64,000 nt of DNA from Batkoa obscura (GCA_030770535.1 JASVEC010000031.1:62001-126000); one strand, 5' to 3'. Positions 9,400 through 20,835 are shown, counted from the first letter of the stretch. Numbers and translations: made by a program. The notes: a model not told the origin generated them from the letters alone.

Positions 9400-10280
9400 T
9401 AATATAATTTAACATATTATGAAGAAATATTCAAGTATTTACACAAGAGCATTAAATGGCTACTATCAGTGGTACAATCAAACTAAGCTTTTGTTTTGAA
9501 TGACATTATTTATTACAAAGAGAATAAAAATAGACTTTTATCTTGAAAATGGTAAATTCATATAGGTTTAAGTAATAGCTTGTTCTTAGCTAATTAGCCT
9601 GATATGTTTAGTTAGTTTAGTACTTTAAAAATGAATTCGTTTAAGAATATGGCAAGTCGGAACTCCATAATGGCCATTGGTTCAACAAGTGAATAAAGGT
9701 GGCTGTTTTTGTACTAAAACCGAGAAAGTTCTAAAACTTTATAAACTTTTAAAGAAATGCTGCATACTATTATTTATTATATGTAAAACATTAGCGACAA
9801 ATAAAAATTGTTTAAAAATTATGAAACCACAAAGGTGCCTTTTTGGCATGTTTAACTGAATTTGTATCTAGAATAAAATAGGTTATTTTGATAAATATTT
9901 CTATAACTATGCAAAGCGCAATATGACATTAAATTAGCTTCAAACTATAATATATTGAATGTATGATATAAACTATCAAAAAAGCGCTATACCCCTTAAA
10001 AATCTGTTAATAATCCTTGAGTATAATTGTTATAACATAATAATGCTAGCCAATAGATTTGATTATTTAAGATCATTTAAAGCATAATAAAAGATTATGG
10101 TTTATTGGAATATAGGAAAAAACACTAATAAAATGCTTCATAAAAGGCAAGCCTTGATAAAAAAGACATCATGAACGTTGCTTAACCTTAATATATTTGA
10201 TAGTGTTTTACTTATCAAACTGAAGCCTAAAGAATAGCCAGTTAGATATTCGAAAAAAATCTTTATGTCAATATATATAT

Positions 10281-10379
10281 GGAGATGTATTTTTGTGTTT
10301 AAGAATTTTACTAATAACTTTTCCACTCGAATAGTGCTTAAAAGATGGAAAAAATAACAAAGCCAAAAAAAACATCCCC
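10281..10379 (+). mobile_element. MITE copy 3 (forward)
   Basis: 99 bp, GGAGATGTATTTTTGTG to ACATCCCC, flanked by ATAT (inside an AT run on the left). Confidence 0.87.
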
Positions 10380-11022
10380 ATATATCAAATGTCAATTGGT
10401 ACTAACTTTTGAGCTCATTAAATGTAATTTTATTTATTTATAGAATCTACCAACACAAGGAATGATTATGATTATAGCGTGAGCAGATGATACTATTTAT
10501 AGTCTAGTATAGGATACTTTATAAAGCTAACTAAAGTTCCTCTTTTTAACATTAGCCTATCTTGATGCTGAATCAGATTTTATAATAATGAGTGTTAATA
10601 ATATCACACATATACTTCCTCAAACTATTTTTAATTTTGAACAAAATTATAACATCAGATTATCTTTTGATTGAAGCAATGCCTAACATAATATGGCATA
10701 ACCATAAATTAGATTTACAGCACCATTCAGCTAAAAAGACATAAAATTAAAATAGTAGAGTATTCTGAGGATTGTATTATAAATACTATTTGTTTTGACA
10801 TAATATCATTATTAAACTTATGGTTTTTACCGCTACTGTTTGCTACCAATTACTTTTTAAAATACTTTAATACTACTTTTCAAAATAGTCAATTATAAAC
10901 ACCAAGTCGGTATCTTACATATAATTTAGAACTCATTTTATATGAACATAGATCAAATAATTGATAAAACTATCCAAATAAAATTTTTAATACTTCATTA
11001 CACCAAAATAGGTCATTTTACC

Positions 11023-12125
11023 TTAGTAAGCACTATAACTATTTTCATTACTTCCATAACTATTATGATGCTCAGATGAGCTTGGGCGGCTAAAAGATCC
11101 TAAGCTACTAGAAGAGCCTGGATAACTAGAGGATCCTGGGTTACATAAGGAGTTTGAGCTGTTAGAGGATTTTGAATCATCGGAAGGACACGGACCACTA
11201 GAAGAATTTGAAATATCTGAAGAGCTTGAGTTACTAGAAGATCATTTAATATCTAATTGTCCTGAAGTTTTTAATTGGGTTGAATATTCTGATCATTTTG
11301 GGTTATTTAAAGAGCCTGAGCTACCGAAAAGGCCATGATTGTCTGCTATTTCTGAAATTCTAGAAAATTCTGAGCCGCTTGGTTGTTTTAGAGTTTCAGA
11401 TGAGCCTGGATCTTTTATTTACTCTAGAGCATCGAACAATTTCCAAGTTCCAGATTGCCCTGAAATGTCTGATAAAATTGAAATATTTGATTTTTGTTGG
11501 ATTTTACATTTGGTTCCGATACTTGGCTGCTTCGAGGTGCCGGAGATGCTTGGAATATTTAATTACTCTAGAGCTTCAAATGGATTCAGGATATTTGGTT
11601 GTTGTGGAGTTCTATAAATGCTTGAATTACTTAGTTGTTTTGGTGCTTTAGTTAGATTTGCAATATATATTTGGCCTGGGATTTACAGGATTATTGAAGC
11701 GCCTAATCATCCTGAGGCATTGGAATGCTTGTGACGCTTAGCTAACCTAGAGTATTATATGATTCATGATTTCCAGGACAACCACCATATCTATATAATC
11801 CATGATTTTTTAAATAGCCATGATTTCCATATGCTGCATGCTTCCTTAAATAATCATAATTTTTATATGTCCCTGACCTATTTAAATAATCGTGTCCTTA
11901 ACCTATACAGTACCAAGAATATTTAAAATATCATCTTAAGAATTCTGATAGATCAAATCGATTATAACTATTACTTCAACTACTTTCGTAATCATTACTT
12001 GATTTAGTTCCATAGCTATATCTTTTAGCAGCTGTTGCTTAATCGCTAACTAAGTTATTATTTTCAGTAAGTTTAAGGCAGAAATAATAGCTAAGAACGA
12101 GATAAGTATTAATAAAAGATTTCAC
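11023..12125 (-). pseudogene. Decayed gene for a secreted Ser/Gly/Tyr-rich protein
   Basis: On the minus strand a TATA box (12217-12225) is followed, about 95 nt on, by a signal-peptide-like frame (KSFINTYLVLSYYFCLKL) whose first codon is now GTG. Coding-like blocks continue for 1.1 kb, interrupted by several stops and at least one frame change. They are a Tyr/Asn/Ser part, a NHGYLKNHGLYRYGG part, degenerate repeats (PFEALE..NIPSISGTSKQPS against LFDALE..KDPGSSETLKQPS), and a Ser-rich tail (SSSNSSSSDISNSSSG) ending in NSYSAY and a stop at 11023. Composition and layout say secreted structural or surface protein; family not recognised. It is probably a dead gene of this genome rather than a transposon, as no element ends are visible. 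Confidence 0.6.
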
Positions 12126-12216
12126 GCTCTATAATCAATTTTTAAGTGTATCCCAGTATACAGTGAATAGTGAATATTGAAACAGATCGATAGTAGTTTG
12201 ACTTTGTATTTTGTTT

Positions 12217-12225
12217 GTTTATATA
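12217..12225 (-). promoter_or_regulatory. TATA box of the decayed Ser-rich gene
   Basis: TATATAAAC on the minus strand, 92-100 nt before the lost start codon, spaced much as in the live secreted-protein genes. Confidence 0.5.
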
Positions 12226-12631
12226 CTCCATCGTTTGTAATAGTTCTATAATACTTGTCAATTCGTATATCCTTCATGATATATTATATTTATTATAAGC
12301 CATCAACTAATTCATCATAGGCTAATAGCTTATAAACAAGGGTATATAATTTCGGTTGACAACTGTTAATATTCAGTCGTGTAGTGGTTAAAACTGATTT
12401 TTATTTCAATGCTTAGATATTTATTTTAAAATAAAAATTTCTATTTTGCAAATTGAGCTTTAACAGCTGTATAGTTTTACAGTCATCAAAAGTACTTATT
12501 GCTAGTAATCAGCATCCATTAATTTCCTATTTTAAGATCAACAAAAGCTATTTAGTACGTTAGTCTACTGCTTTACAACTTTTTGTTGAAATATTGCTGA
12601 TTATTCCTTAAGTATAGTTTATTTAAGATAT

Positions 12632-12729
12632 GGGGATGTATTTTTGTGTTTAAGAGTTTTACTAACAAATTTTCCGCTTAAATAGTGCTTAAAAATGGAA
12701 GAAATAATGAAGTCAAAAAAAACACTCCC
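12632..12729 (+). mobile_element. MITE copy 4 (forward)
   Basis: 98 bp, GGGGATGTATTTTTGTG to ACACTCCC, flanked by ATAT on both sides. Confidence 0.9.
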
Positions 12730-13673
12730 ATATTAAATTTTTTTAAAATTATTCTACTTTTATATATCTGTTTAAACTTAATACGATTTTATCATGATAC
12801 GTTAATTTAAATCCAAGGTTCAACTTTTCTCCTGTTGATTTTTGTAAAACTAGCAATCCAAATAATACAAATATAGTGATATTTTAATATTTAAATTTGT
12901 AGATTTAAATCAAAAAACTAGAAGATTTAATTCATTTTTTAGCATACTCAACGAAAAAGCTAATAAAGAGCTTGCTTAAAATGGAGAGAAAGGGTACAAG
13001 TTGATTATAATATAAAAAAATCACTAAATAAAATTAATAAGGTTTTACTGTGATTAAATATACTATAAGTATTTATTTTTTTGGTCGTTTACATTTAGAC
13101 TGCTTCATAAATAGATAAGGCTGCATAAAAACAAGCAGAATTGCCAATTTCTTAAATATCTAAAAAGATTAAAATTATTATAACACTACGCCTAGTTCTT
13201 TTTTTATCGGATTCATCCACAGAGCTTTTATTCGACGTTTAAAAATGAGAGTAAACTAGGAAATTAATAAGCTTATATACTAAAATAAATATAAAATTAT
13301 TACTCCCTTATGTAAATTTTAAAGGCTTGGAAAAAGATGATGATGCGAACAAATAATCCTAATAAACTTTTTTTTAACTTTTGGTTTTTTTAAAGAATAA
13401 CCTGAATTTTATTCCTAAAAAACTCATTTATTTAAACCAGGGTTATCACAATATATTATAACTCCATGACTTATCAAAATAACTTGAAGTTAAAGTATAC
13501 CAAAGAAACGATATTCTTCTAAACTAGAAATAGGAACTGAGATTCAAAATTAATAACATGTAAACAGTGGGTTAAACCGAGATCAAAGTATAAATGCCTT
13601 ATAACCAATCTTAAATTAAAACAATTCGTCTAGTTCTCGTTGTACAGTTGCATCGTTACCTTCTTTTAATAAA

Positions 13674-14681
13674 ACGGCGCTTTTATTATATGTTTTTTTA
13701 TTGCCCCTATCCGAAGCGCTATAGAAAATACCGAATAAATTGATGAAGATAAGAATACTCAAGGCTAAATTACATTTAAGGCATTAAACAAAAGAAACTG
13801 CCAAGCTTTGTCTAAGCCTGTAACCATATATTAGTATAAACTAACTGAGTATATTATTGTCACATAAATAAGAGTAGGCGCTGTAATGAAAGTGGCAACT
13901 GAGGATGTATTTTTATGTTCAAGAATTTTACTAACAATTTTTTTGCTCAAATAGTACTTAAAACATTTGAAGAGTAATTAAGTCAAGAAAACACCTCCAA
14001 CTGTAACAAACAATGTGCACTCAGGCTTCCAATAGCTCAAAACCAAAATCAAGTAGATACCACATCCCTTATTACACTTCAGCTGCCGAAAAACGTAATC
14101 CAAATAAATCTTATACCATTCTAGCCCTTGTTTTACATCCTTCCCCCGCTTATAATCCTGCCACCTCTTCTAAGCCAACTAAAACAGTTTTTGATTACAA
14201 ATCTATTCAGAGTGTTCCAAGTAGTATGGCAGCATTGATGAAAGAAGCGTTAAAATCCTATACAGAGTCGATGTTCCACATGTAGAAGTAGCTAAATAGC
14301 TATATAAAGCTGATAAACGTTTAATAGACTCAGCTCAAAAACATACTAAAGATCAAGTAGCTCAAAAGAAAACGTCTCTTACTAGAAGTAAAACTCCATG
14401 TTACCTTGACCTTATAAAGGTAGCTAGGCATCTAGCTAAAGACGGACCAGAGAGCGCTGCATGAGACCAAAGGGTTGTTGCTTGCATGGTTGCTTCTTGG
14501 ATAAAGTCACTAAGATATTACCACTGTCTTTGCAAGTTATGAATATTTTTTCTGGGGCCAAAAGGACTTCATTGAATTTAAACTTTTGGTAGGCGGTACT
14601 GACTGCCCTAAGGCTGTTGTTACCTATTGTAAAGATTTCCCAGCTTGAGATCCAAACAACATTTGAAATTATATTAGATAG
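13674..14681 (+). pseudogene. Relic of an unknown secreted-protein gene, copy A (MITE-interrupted)
   Basis: Aligns by eye with 43742-44567 from the signal peptide to the stop. Shared landmarks: a hydrophobic N-terminus (ALLLYVFLLPLS here, KLYIICFLIGS there), TQ/TQASNSSK, a Ser/Pro-rich stretch ending TKTVFDY, PSSxAALMKEALK, YLDLIKVARHLAKD, then a C-terminal part with DC and a final (W)DPNxI(W)NHIK-like end. The frame is broken in many places; only residues 14013-14285 remain as a 90-codon open stretch (no more than a fragment). A MITE (13901-13998) sits inside it and is absent from the sister copy. I recognise no domain. Without the MITE the length would be about 0.9 kb. Confidence 0.6.
13901..13998 (+). 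mobile_element. MITE copy 5 (forward), inside relic copy A
   Basis: 98 bp, GAGGATGTATTTTTATG to ACACCTCC, flanked by AACT (13897-13900 and 13999-14002). The unoccupied site in the sister relic reads GGTAACTGTG, with a single AACT, which shows the 4-bp duplication directly. Confidence 0.92.
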
Positions 14682-15575
14682 TTTTCATTATTTATTTGTA
14701 ACTTTCACAAAATTTAGTTTACTGTTTTATCATATTTCAATTTGTAAAAATGATTCTATTACTTCAAGAAGTTTATAATCAAAGATCATCTCTACATTTC
14801 TCATCATAGAAGAACCCGCCTTCTTAAGAAGGCGACCTTTTGGTCCAAGATTAAGATCTAATGATGACCTTAGTCGGAGCCTCTCAGTCCTTAATTTAAG
14901 CTTGTTGTTGCTTCTCCTCTTGTTTGTTTAAACTGATAATTTCTTAAATAAAACATACTACTGCAAGGGTGATTATCCTAAAAAAGCTTTCATTAATAAA
15001 ACGTTTTTTATATACTGAAGATTTTTATGGAGTGATTATCTTAAAAGTATTTATTCTTCTGTATTTTCAATTCGATATGAACTAAACCCAAATTTTAGTT
15101 GTATTTATTTAAAATTTCTAGAAAAAAGTTAATAAAGTAGCAAAACACGTTTATATTGTAAATTATTTATAAATAAAATGATAATTTTCAAAAAGTTTTG
15201 ATTCATAATTTGATTATTAAGGTAGTTTGCATCACTTTAGCTCTGATGATTTATTTTATGTCTCAGACTAACCATGAAATTCACACCATGTTTTAGCTAC
15301 AAATAGCCATTAGTATTATTTATAATTACTTTCATACTAATGTGGTAAACACTTGAACCTATTTTCCATAATCTTATTGATATTAAGATATACAAAAGGT
15401 TATAATGAAACATCTACTTATACTTTTTGCTCTGTTATTACTTCATAAAAGGTTTTTATTTATGTTAATATATGGGGATGTATTTTTGTATTTAAGAGTT
15501 TTGCTAGTAATTTTTCCACTCAAATAGCGCTTGAAAGATGGAAAAAGTAATGAAGCCAAAAAAAACAATCCCATA
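14682..15575. other. Non-genic strip
   Basis: AT-rich; holds MITE copy 6 at its right end. A short inverted repeat (AGAAGGCGACC/CCGCCTTCTTAAGAAGGC) lies near 14815-14840. No gene seen. Confidence 0.5.
15474..15572 (+). mobile_element. MITE copy 6 (forward)
   Basis: 99 bp, GGGGATGTATTTTTGTA to ACAATCCC, flanked by ATAT on both sides. Confidence 0.9.
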
Positions 15576-15935
15576 TGGAAATCCTCAGCCTTTATCTCAC
15601 AAAGAAATAGACCACTATGATTGTATTAAAATTAAGGGATAATCCATAACCAATCAAATGCACCCAGTCTATCATTACCAGGAAATTGAAACTGGCCTGA
15701 AGTAAATCAAATCAATCAATGCATGGCAAAAGGAAGCCCCACCTATTAATTGATGGAAACCTTCAGTCACACAAGGAAACCTATCTTTGTAATTGGTTTG
15801 AAGCTAAGGGACAAACCAAGGTAAATTAATTGGATCCAGTCTATTATTTCTAGAAAGTTAAAAATGAATTAAACTAAATCAACTAAAGTACAGTGAAAAG
15901 AAGCCATTAAGAGACTTGTCAAGGTGATACAAGGG
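15576..15935 (+). pseudogene. Relic of a gene with two tandem ~160-190-bp coding repeats
   Basis: Two related units follow each other, beginning GGAAATCCTCAG and GGAAACCTTCAG. Their best frames read GNPQPLSHKEIDHYDCIKIKG...HPVYHYQEIE and GNLQSHKETYLCNWFEAKG...DPVYYF. So the unit is GN-x-Q..SHKE....C....KGQ......PVYxF.....L. Both are broken by in-frame stops, several of which fall where the other unit has Gln (C-to-T change). There is no start codon or full gene. Family unrecognised. Confidence 0.5.
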
Positions 15936-16840
15936 AAGGTAACCATAATGTTTAAACCTAATACTTCTTGTGCTTTTTTGTTAACCTCTAGATAGAATCC
16001 AAGGTGTATAAAAACCTGACTTAATTAATCAAATAAACATTATCAGTCAAAAAAATTAACTAACATACTATACTATACTATATGGTCAATAGGATACTTG
16101 TGTTTTTAAACTCAATATATTCAAGAATGAAACGATCAAATAAAATTTAACAAATTTGAAAAAATAATAACGATAAAACCTTCCCAAAAATTAAATTACT
16201 CTTCTTGAATGATTGAGCTTGAGCTTTTACAAATTTCGGTCAATAAATTTTTTATTATTAGCAGTAGCAATTAAGTTAGCTTGTATATACATCTCTAAAA
16301 GAGTAAAAAAGCCCCTGAACGGCTTTCAATAAATAAAATTACCGATAAAATGCCGCTACAGAAGAAATGAAACCAGAAATTGGATGTCCTCTATTTCATC
16401 ACTCATTTAAAATCTAATAATGGTTGATTGAATTATTTTTTCTGTTATTTTCTCATTTAATGAAGGGGAAGGTGTAACATAGTAATTTTCTTAAAAGTGC
16501 AAACAAATTCGCGAATCAAAAATTATTTAATGATCAATACTTATACTATAATACAAATATATATTGTATAAGAAAACAAATAACTTAACTTATAAATCTA
16601 TAGCTAGAAAATAGGTTGTATTGAAGTCAAACAATTCAATATTAGAGGCAAATATAAAAATCTAATGCTTAATGAAAAATATATAATTTACTCTATGAGT
16701 TTATACTACTATATGGTTTTTAAATAAATACATACATAAGATATTTTAAACTCAAGTTATTGATAAATTTAAAAAACTTAGTCTGCATCATTTTAAATTT
16801 TAGCTCTTAAAGTTAAACTTTTAAAAACTTTTATTGAGAC
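15936..16840. other. Non-genic strip
   Basis: AT-rich with a short TATAC run near 16070; no gene, MITE or RNA recognised. The right end is the 3' flank of ML gene 2. Confidence 0.5.
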
Positions 16841-17350
16841 TTAAAGTCTAAGTTTGAGTTGGATACGACTGACTTGTTTCTTGTTTGGAAGAGTAACAAG
16901 ACCATCGACAAGGTAATTACCACCTGGGATATTGGAAGGAACCTCAACAACTTTAGTAATAACGTGATCACCCTTCTGAATTGGGCATTTAAGTTTATCA
17001 TCTTCAACATATTCACAGAAATCATAATCTTTATCAACAACAGTAAAAATACCAAGTTTAGCAGTAACATGAGCGTTGGTACCTTTAGAGATTTCTTGCT
17101 GAGCAGTACCAGTGATAGTCACGGTGAGTTTTTGTCCTCTTTTTGGTACACGTGGGTTGAGAGTAACCTTCTTGATCAAGAAAGCATCACTTGAAGAACC
17201 ACAGTCATAGACGGTATCATCAGTGATTGGGCGGCAAGCAGCAGAGATAGCAAATCTTTCACCATCAAATGGAGCATCGAATTTTGGCTCAATCAAAGCA
17301 GAGGCGCTGGTAGCAAGGGCAAAAAGAGCAAAGATCTGAGTGAGTTGCAT
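16841..17350 (-). CDS. Secreted ML-domain (NPC2-like) lipid-binding protein 2
   Basis: 169 residues, intronless, closely related to the gene at 8402-8911 and the same length. Signal peptide MQLTQIFALFALATSASA; mature part with CRPITDDTVYDCG, RGQKLTVTITGTAQQEI, AKLGIFTVVDKDYDFCE, KCPIQKGDHVITKVVEV and a final strand VSRIQLKLRL. Fungal PG/PI transfer proteins and NPC2 share this beta-sandwich with conserved cysteine pairs, and it would bind a lipid in its core. The paralogue lies 8 kb away on the same strand with two decayed genes and a MITE-rich strip between them. Upstream sequence is related for about 0.5 kb, so expression may be similar. Confidence 0.9.
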   Translation of the reverse strand: MQLTQIFALFALATSASALIEPKFDAPFDGERFAISAACRPITDDTVYDCGSSSDAFLIKKVTLNPRVPKRGQKLTVTITGTAQQEISKGTNAHVTAKLGIFTVVDKDYDFCEYVEDDKLKCPIQKGDHVITKVVEVPSNIPGGNYLVDGLVTLPNKKQVSRIQLKLRL

Positions 17351-17419
17351 TTTTATGACTAGGTTTGAGTAAATATTAAATTATCAAAGTATGATAAAGA
17401 TATTATTGGTTTGATCCAA

Positions 17420-17429
17420 CTTTATATAC
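17420..17429 (-). promoter_or_regulatory. TATA box of ML gene 2
   Basis: GTATATAAAG on the minus strand, about 70 nt before the ATG, as in ML gene 1. Confidence 0.65.
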
Positions 17430-17518
17430 TATTTTCTGGTATAGTGCTTTTACGAGTATTTTGTTGTTTTATATATGTATGTCATATTACATAGTTTTGA
17501 TAGAACAAGAGCATACAT

Positions 17519-17549
17519 ATTTTTAGTTTGGAGCCACAAAAATAGAACT
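17519..17549 (-). promoter_or_regulatory. Upstream block conserved with ML gene 1
   Basis: TTTTTAGTTTGGAGCCACAA followed by AAATAGAACTA corresponds to the block at 9062-9110. Confidence 0.5.
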
Positions 17550-17829
17550 AATTTTTTTCATATTTAGTAATTTTTTGAATTTGCGTATCGGTTATAATGA
17601 ATGTTTTGATTTTTAAATCATCATCATTAATGTCAAAAACTATAATATTATGAAGCGATGTATGCTTATTGATACAATTGTTAAATATTGTTTTATTTAA
17701 CAACTCATCAACTATAACCCTTATCATATATAACAAGATAACTAAACATTGATTTGTTGTCTTTACTTTGTTAAGGCTTTAATATTTAGGAACATCCTCT
17801 GCATTTGAATACAAGGAAAGTGCTTTTAA

Positions 17830-17835
17830 CACGTG
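17830..17835. promoter_or_regulatory. CACGTG box, 480 bp upstream of ML gene 2
   Basis: Same core and nearly the same distance as the box at 9394-9399 before ML gene 1. Confidence 0.45.
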
Positions 17836-18805
17836 TAACTTAAATTGGCTATACAATAGACATATATTCGTTTATACATATAATCATGTCAAATGATTAA
17901 TGTTAGTAATACAATGTAACCCAAACTATACTCTTGTAAGCACGTTTTCATGTAATCAAAAAATACTAGAAGAAATCAATAGCTGTTTTAATGCCTTATT
18001 AAATTTTTAGTAATAACACTACGCTTCTATAGCTATTTTCGGAAATGATCCCATCTTTTAGCATACTAAAAATCTAGCATACTTCTAATTTTAAAGCTAT
18101 GATTGGATGCATTAAGTATTATTACAATATTATTTAAACTAATGTTGTTGAATAAAAACTCGAAATATTTGTTCTATAATTTATATTTCAAACATCTGAT
18201 TAAAGACATTATTATTTTAAGTAATGATTTTTATAAGTACTTTATTTTGTTTTAATTATGTAATAAACTGTAATAAACGATCAATTTTGTATTATTTTGT
18301 TTTAATTATGTGATAATAAAATTTAATTTTTTAAATTTTAACTATCCTTAACCATAATAGTAATATGAAACCTTTTTTATATTATATGAAAGCATAAGTT
18401 AATAAATTATAAATGAGGCAAAATAAATAATTAGAAAATGTTTTATTACATATGAACAATGTTATATTGTCATACGCTTTAATCAACAAAGAAAGCAGAA
18501 AATCAAATGAAAATGATCAAATTTAATAAAAATATTTAAACCAATATATACTTTTTCGAAATGTTTTTACTATGATTTGATATATTGATAATAAAATAAA
18601 TTTACAATTGTATTAGAATGACTATAGTTTAATCTCAATATTTAATAATTTTATCGAAATATGCAAATAGCTTTTCATCAAAAATTAATATCATAAATGC
18701 TCATTTTCTTTCACTTATTTAAGAAAACGCTCAAATAAAAGTTATCTTTGGTCAAAATTTATCTTATTTAAAAAATAAATATTCCTTCATAGTATTATTG
18801 CATGT

Positions 18806-18897
18806 GGGGGTGTTTTTGGCCTCATTACTTTTTCCATCTTTTAAGCATTATTTGAGCGGAAAACTTGTAAAATCCTTAAACACAAAAATACATCCCC
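18806..18897 (-). mobile_element. MITE copy 7 (reverse)
   Basis: 92 bp, GGGGGTGTTTTTGGCCTC to ACATCCCC; flanks ATGT and ATAT, a target duplication with one mismatch. Confidence 0.85.
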
Positions 18898-20283
18898 ATA
18901 TTAAGTTGAGCCTGGAATACAACCTTCTGATATAATTACCACTTCAGCTTTGTTTATTAGTTATCCAATTATAGTGAATACGTCAAAGAATTTTTTTTGG
19001 ATTAAACTAAGTTTGAGCTTTTTAATATAAAAAAGTTTAATTAAATAAAGTCTACTTTTCCAGCTTTAGGTTAAATTCATGTATAGCTAATTCTGAAATA
19101 AATTAAAATTTAAAAAATTTATATCATGTTTAATTTATAACTTTCATAATAAGCCAAAGCCAGAAAACGATCAAGCCTCAGGCTTGAGCTACTTTTAAAA
19201 ATCTTAAAATAATCTTCATAACAAATATATTTTTAATATAATTTTACACACAAACTGATATTTGAAAAATGCTTTTCAAACCAACATGTAACTATCGCAC
19301 CTCTTTTGCAACTTAATTTTTTCTTAAATGAACAGTTGATTAAGTCAAAATTCATATATCCTATATGATTAAGGTTTAAAAAAATCAGCCATATAAATAA
19401 TTTAGTTATACAAGTTACCGCTAAAAAAGTTGCAAAAGAACTTCAACAGCTATATTTATTAAATTTTTAAAATAAAGGCCTCTTTTAAATATAAGATTCT
19501 TACAGTTCCTATACATTAATTTAAAATTTTATGTAAAGTGAAGATCTATTGGCTATAATCTTAAAAATATTTGGAGGTGAACTTAGATTGCAAAATATAA
19601 ACTTATATTTTTCATTAAAAATTTATAGTAAAAGTAAAAGTAAAAGTAAATGAACAGAATAGTAGTAAGATATATATATCCTTTTCATATATTAAATATT
19701 TTCGCCTATATGACTTTTTATTTATTTGTTATTAGTTCAAAGTCTATACTTAGTATCTACAGATAAAGTTTCTTGAATCCAATTAATTAAAGTTAACACT
19801 CAATAATTTAATAAAAAATTTTACAACTATGATTGGGCGATAAAATTAAAATCCAGAAAGTATAGGTTTCAAGAACACAAACTTACTGCTAAAAATAAGA
19901 AAGAAATTAAGTTAGCTAAATGATAGGTGGAAGGACAAAATAATATCAAGTCAACTTTTTAAAATCAAATGGATTGGCTGAAATTGAAGGTTCGAATTGC
20001 TATTTTAAAAAACTGATTTACCAACTTAGATAAAAAAACCTCCTTTTACCTTGGATTTTTAACATTAGTTTATAATACTTGGGCCAAATTGTATTTATTT
20101 GACTTTTATGTACCTTACAGTGTATTTCAAAATATTTAACATCTACAGCGTTTTGATCCTATCTTAACTTAGCACTCACATCCCATTTTGTACTTTATTT
20201 GTAAATTACCTTTTTAACTTTCTTGTTATCTTTTCAACTACATATTTTGCATTCATTTTTAAACTGTATATATTTTATCCACT

Positions 20284-20835
20284 ATGGAAACAAATGAACT
20301 TATTTTTATTGTGATGGGTAGTCTAGCCGGTGCTTTTATTTTAGTAGGAATTATAGCTGGTAGTATTTTAAGATGTAGGCATAGAGTATTAGATAAAAAA
20401 TATCAAGCAAAGGTTGCTCCAGCCTATCATTATGATCAACATGATCCAGAATCAGGAAACATACCACTAAATAATGTAGCTTCTACAAACGACTTGCTTA
20501 CAAAGCCAAAATCTATAGCTACTTTAAATCAATCATCATCAGACTCATTTTTTAGCCATGGACAGGGTTATGACAAATCCCCAAACGAAGGGAAAGGGTT
20601 TTTGAGAAACCTAGACTCAGTTAATAGTCCTTCTGAAAAACCAAGAGTGGATGACTTCCCACCTTCTTATGATAGTAAAAGCAGCGAGTTAGATCCTTAT
20701 GGTAAAGGTGTAGTGGTATTGGATGGGCTCCTAGAGAGTAAAAAATGGAAGCTGAAAGATTTCAAAATTGATAGTTCTATTTGTTCGCCACCTCCATCTG
20801 CCAATACACATCGTAGCTCATATCAAGTTTGGTGA
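20284..20835 (+). CDS. Small single-pass membrane protein with PPxY motif
   Basis: Intronless, 183 residues. Only seven residues precede a hydrophobic helix (about residues 8-29, FIVMGSLAGAFILVGIIAGS), followed at once by a basic CRHR stop-transfer motif with a cysteine that could be palmitoylated. The rest (about 150 residues) is a Ser/Pro/Asp-rich, probably disordered cytosolic tail. It contains DDFPPSYDSK; PPSY fits the PPxY motif bound by WW domains of Rsp5/Nedd4 ubiquitin ligases. No enzyme domain. A surface or endomembrane adaptor or sensor is conceivable, but no family was recognised. Confidence 0.7.
   Translation: METNELIFIVMGSLAGAFILVGIIAGSILRCRHRVLDKKYQAKVAPAYHYDQHDPESGNIPLNNVASTNDLLTKPKSIATLNQSSSDSFFSHGQGYDKSPNEGKGFLRNLDSVNSPSEKPRVDDFPPSYDSKSSELDPYGKGVVVLDGLLESKKWKLKDFKIDSSICSPPPSANTHRSSYQVW

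Larger units (their letters stand above)
8912..11022. other. Non-genic strip, ML gene 1 upstream region and beyond
   Basis: Contains the ML gene 1 promoter elements and one forward MITE (10281-10379). Small open frames at 9677-9859 and 10138-10395 are not supported: the first lacks an ATG and the second runs through the MITE. Nothing else recognised. Confidence 0.5.
12126..13673. other. Non-genic strip
   Basis: Remains of the promoter above, one forward MITE (12632-12729), then about 0.9 kb of AT-rich DNA with no recognised gene. Confidence 0.5.
17351..20283. other. Non-genic strip of about 2.9 kb
   Basis: ML gene 2 promoter at the left, one reverse MITE (18806-18897), a short run of TAAAAG hexamers near 19628-19650, and the promoter of the 20284 gene (TATATATTTT near 20268). 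A small frame at 17548-17736 falls in the ML gene 2 promoter and is not supported. Confidence 0.5.

Noticed and set aside
9677-9859. 60-codon plus-strand frame with several Cys and Lys
   Set aside because: It lacks an ATG start, has no homologue I know and lies in AT-rich non-genic DNA.
11339-11651. Two overlapping 90-codon plus-strand frames
   Set aside because: They lie opposite the decayed Ser-rich minus-strand gene and reflect its repeats.
17548-17736. 62-codon minus-strand frame
   Set aside because: It falls in the upstream region of ML gene 2, which is homologous to non-coding DNA upstream of ML gene 1.
19980-20010. AAGGTTCGAATT as a tRNA T-loop
   Set aside because: No matching acceptor stem, D-arm or anticodon arm could be found around it.
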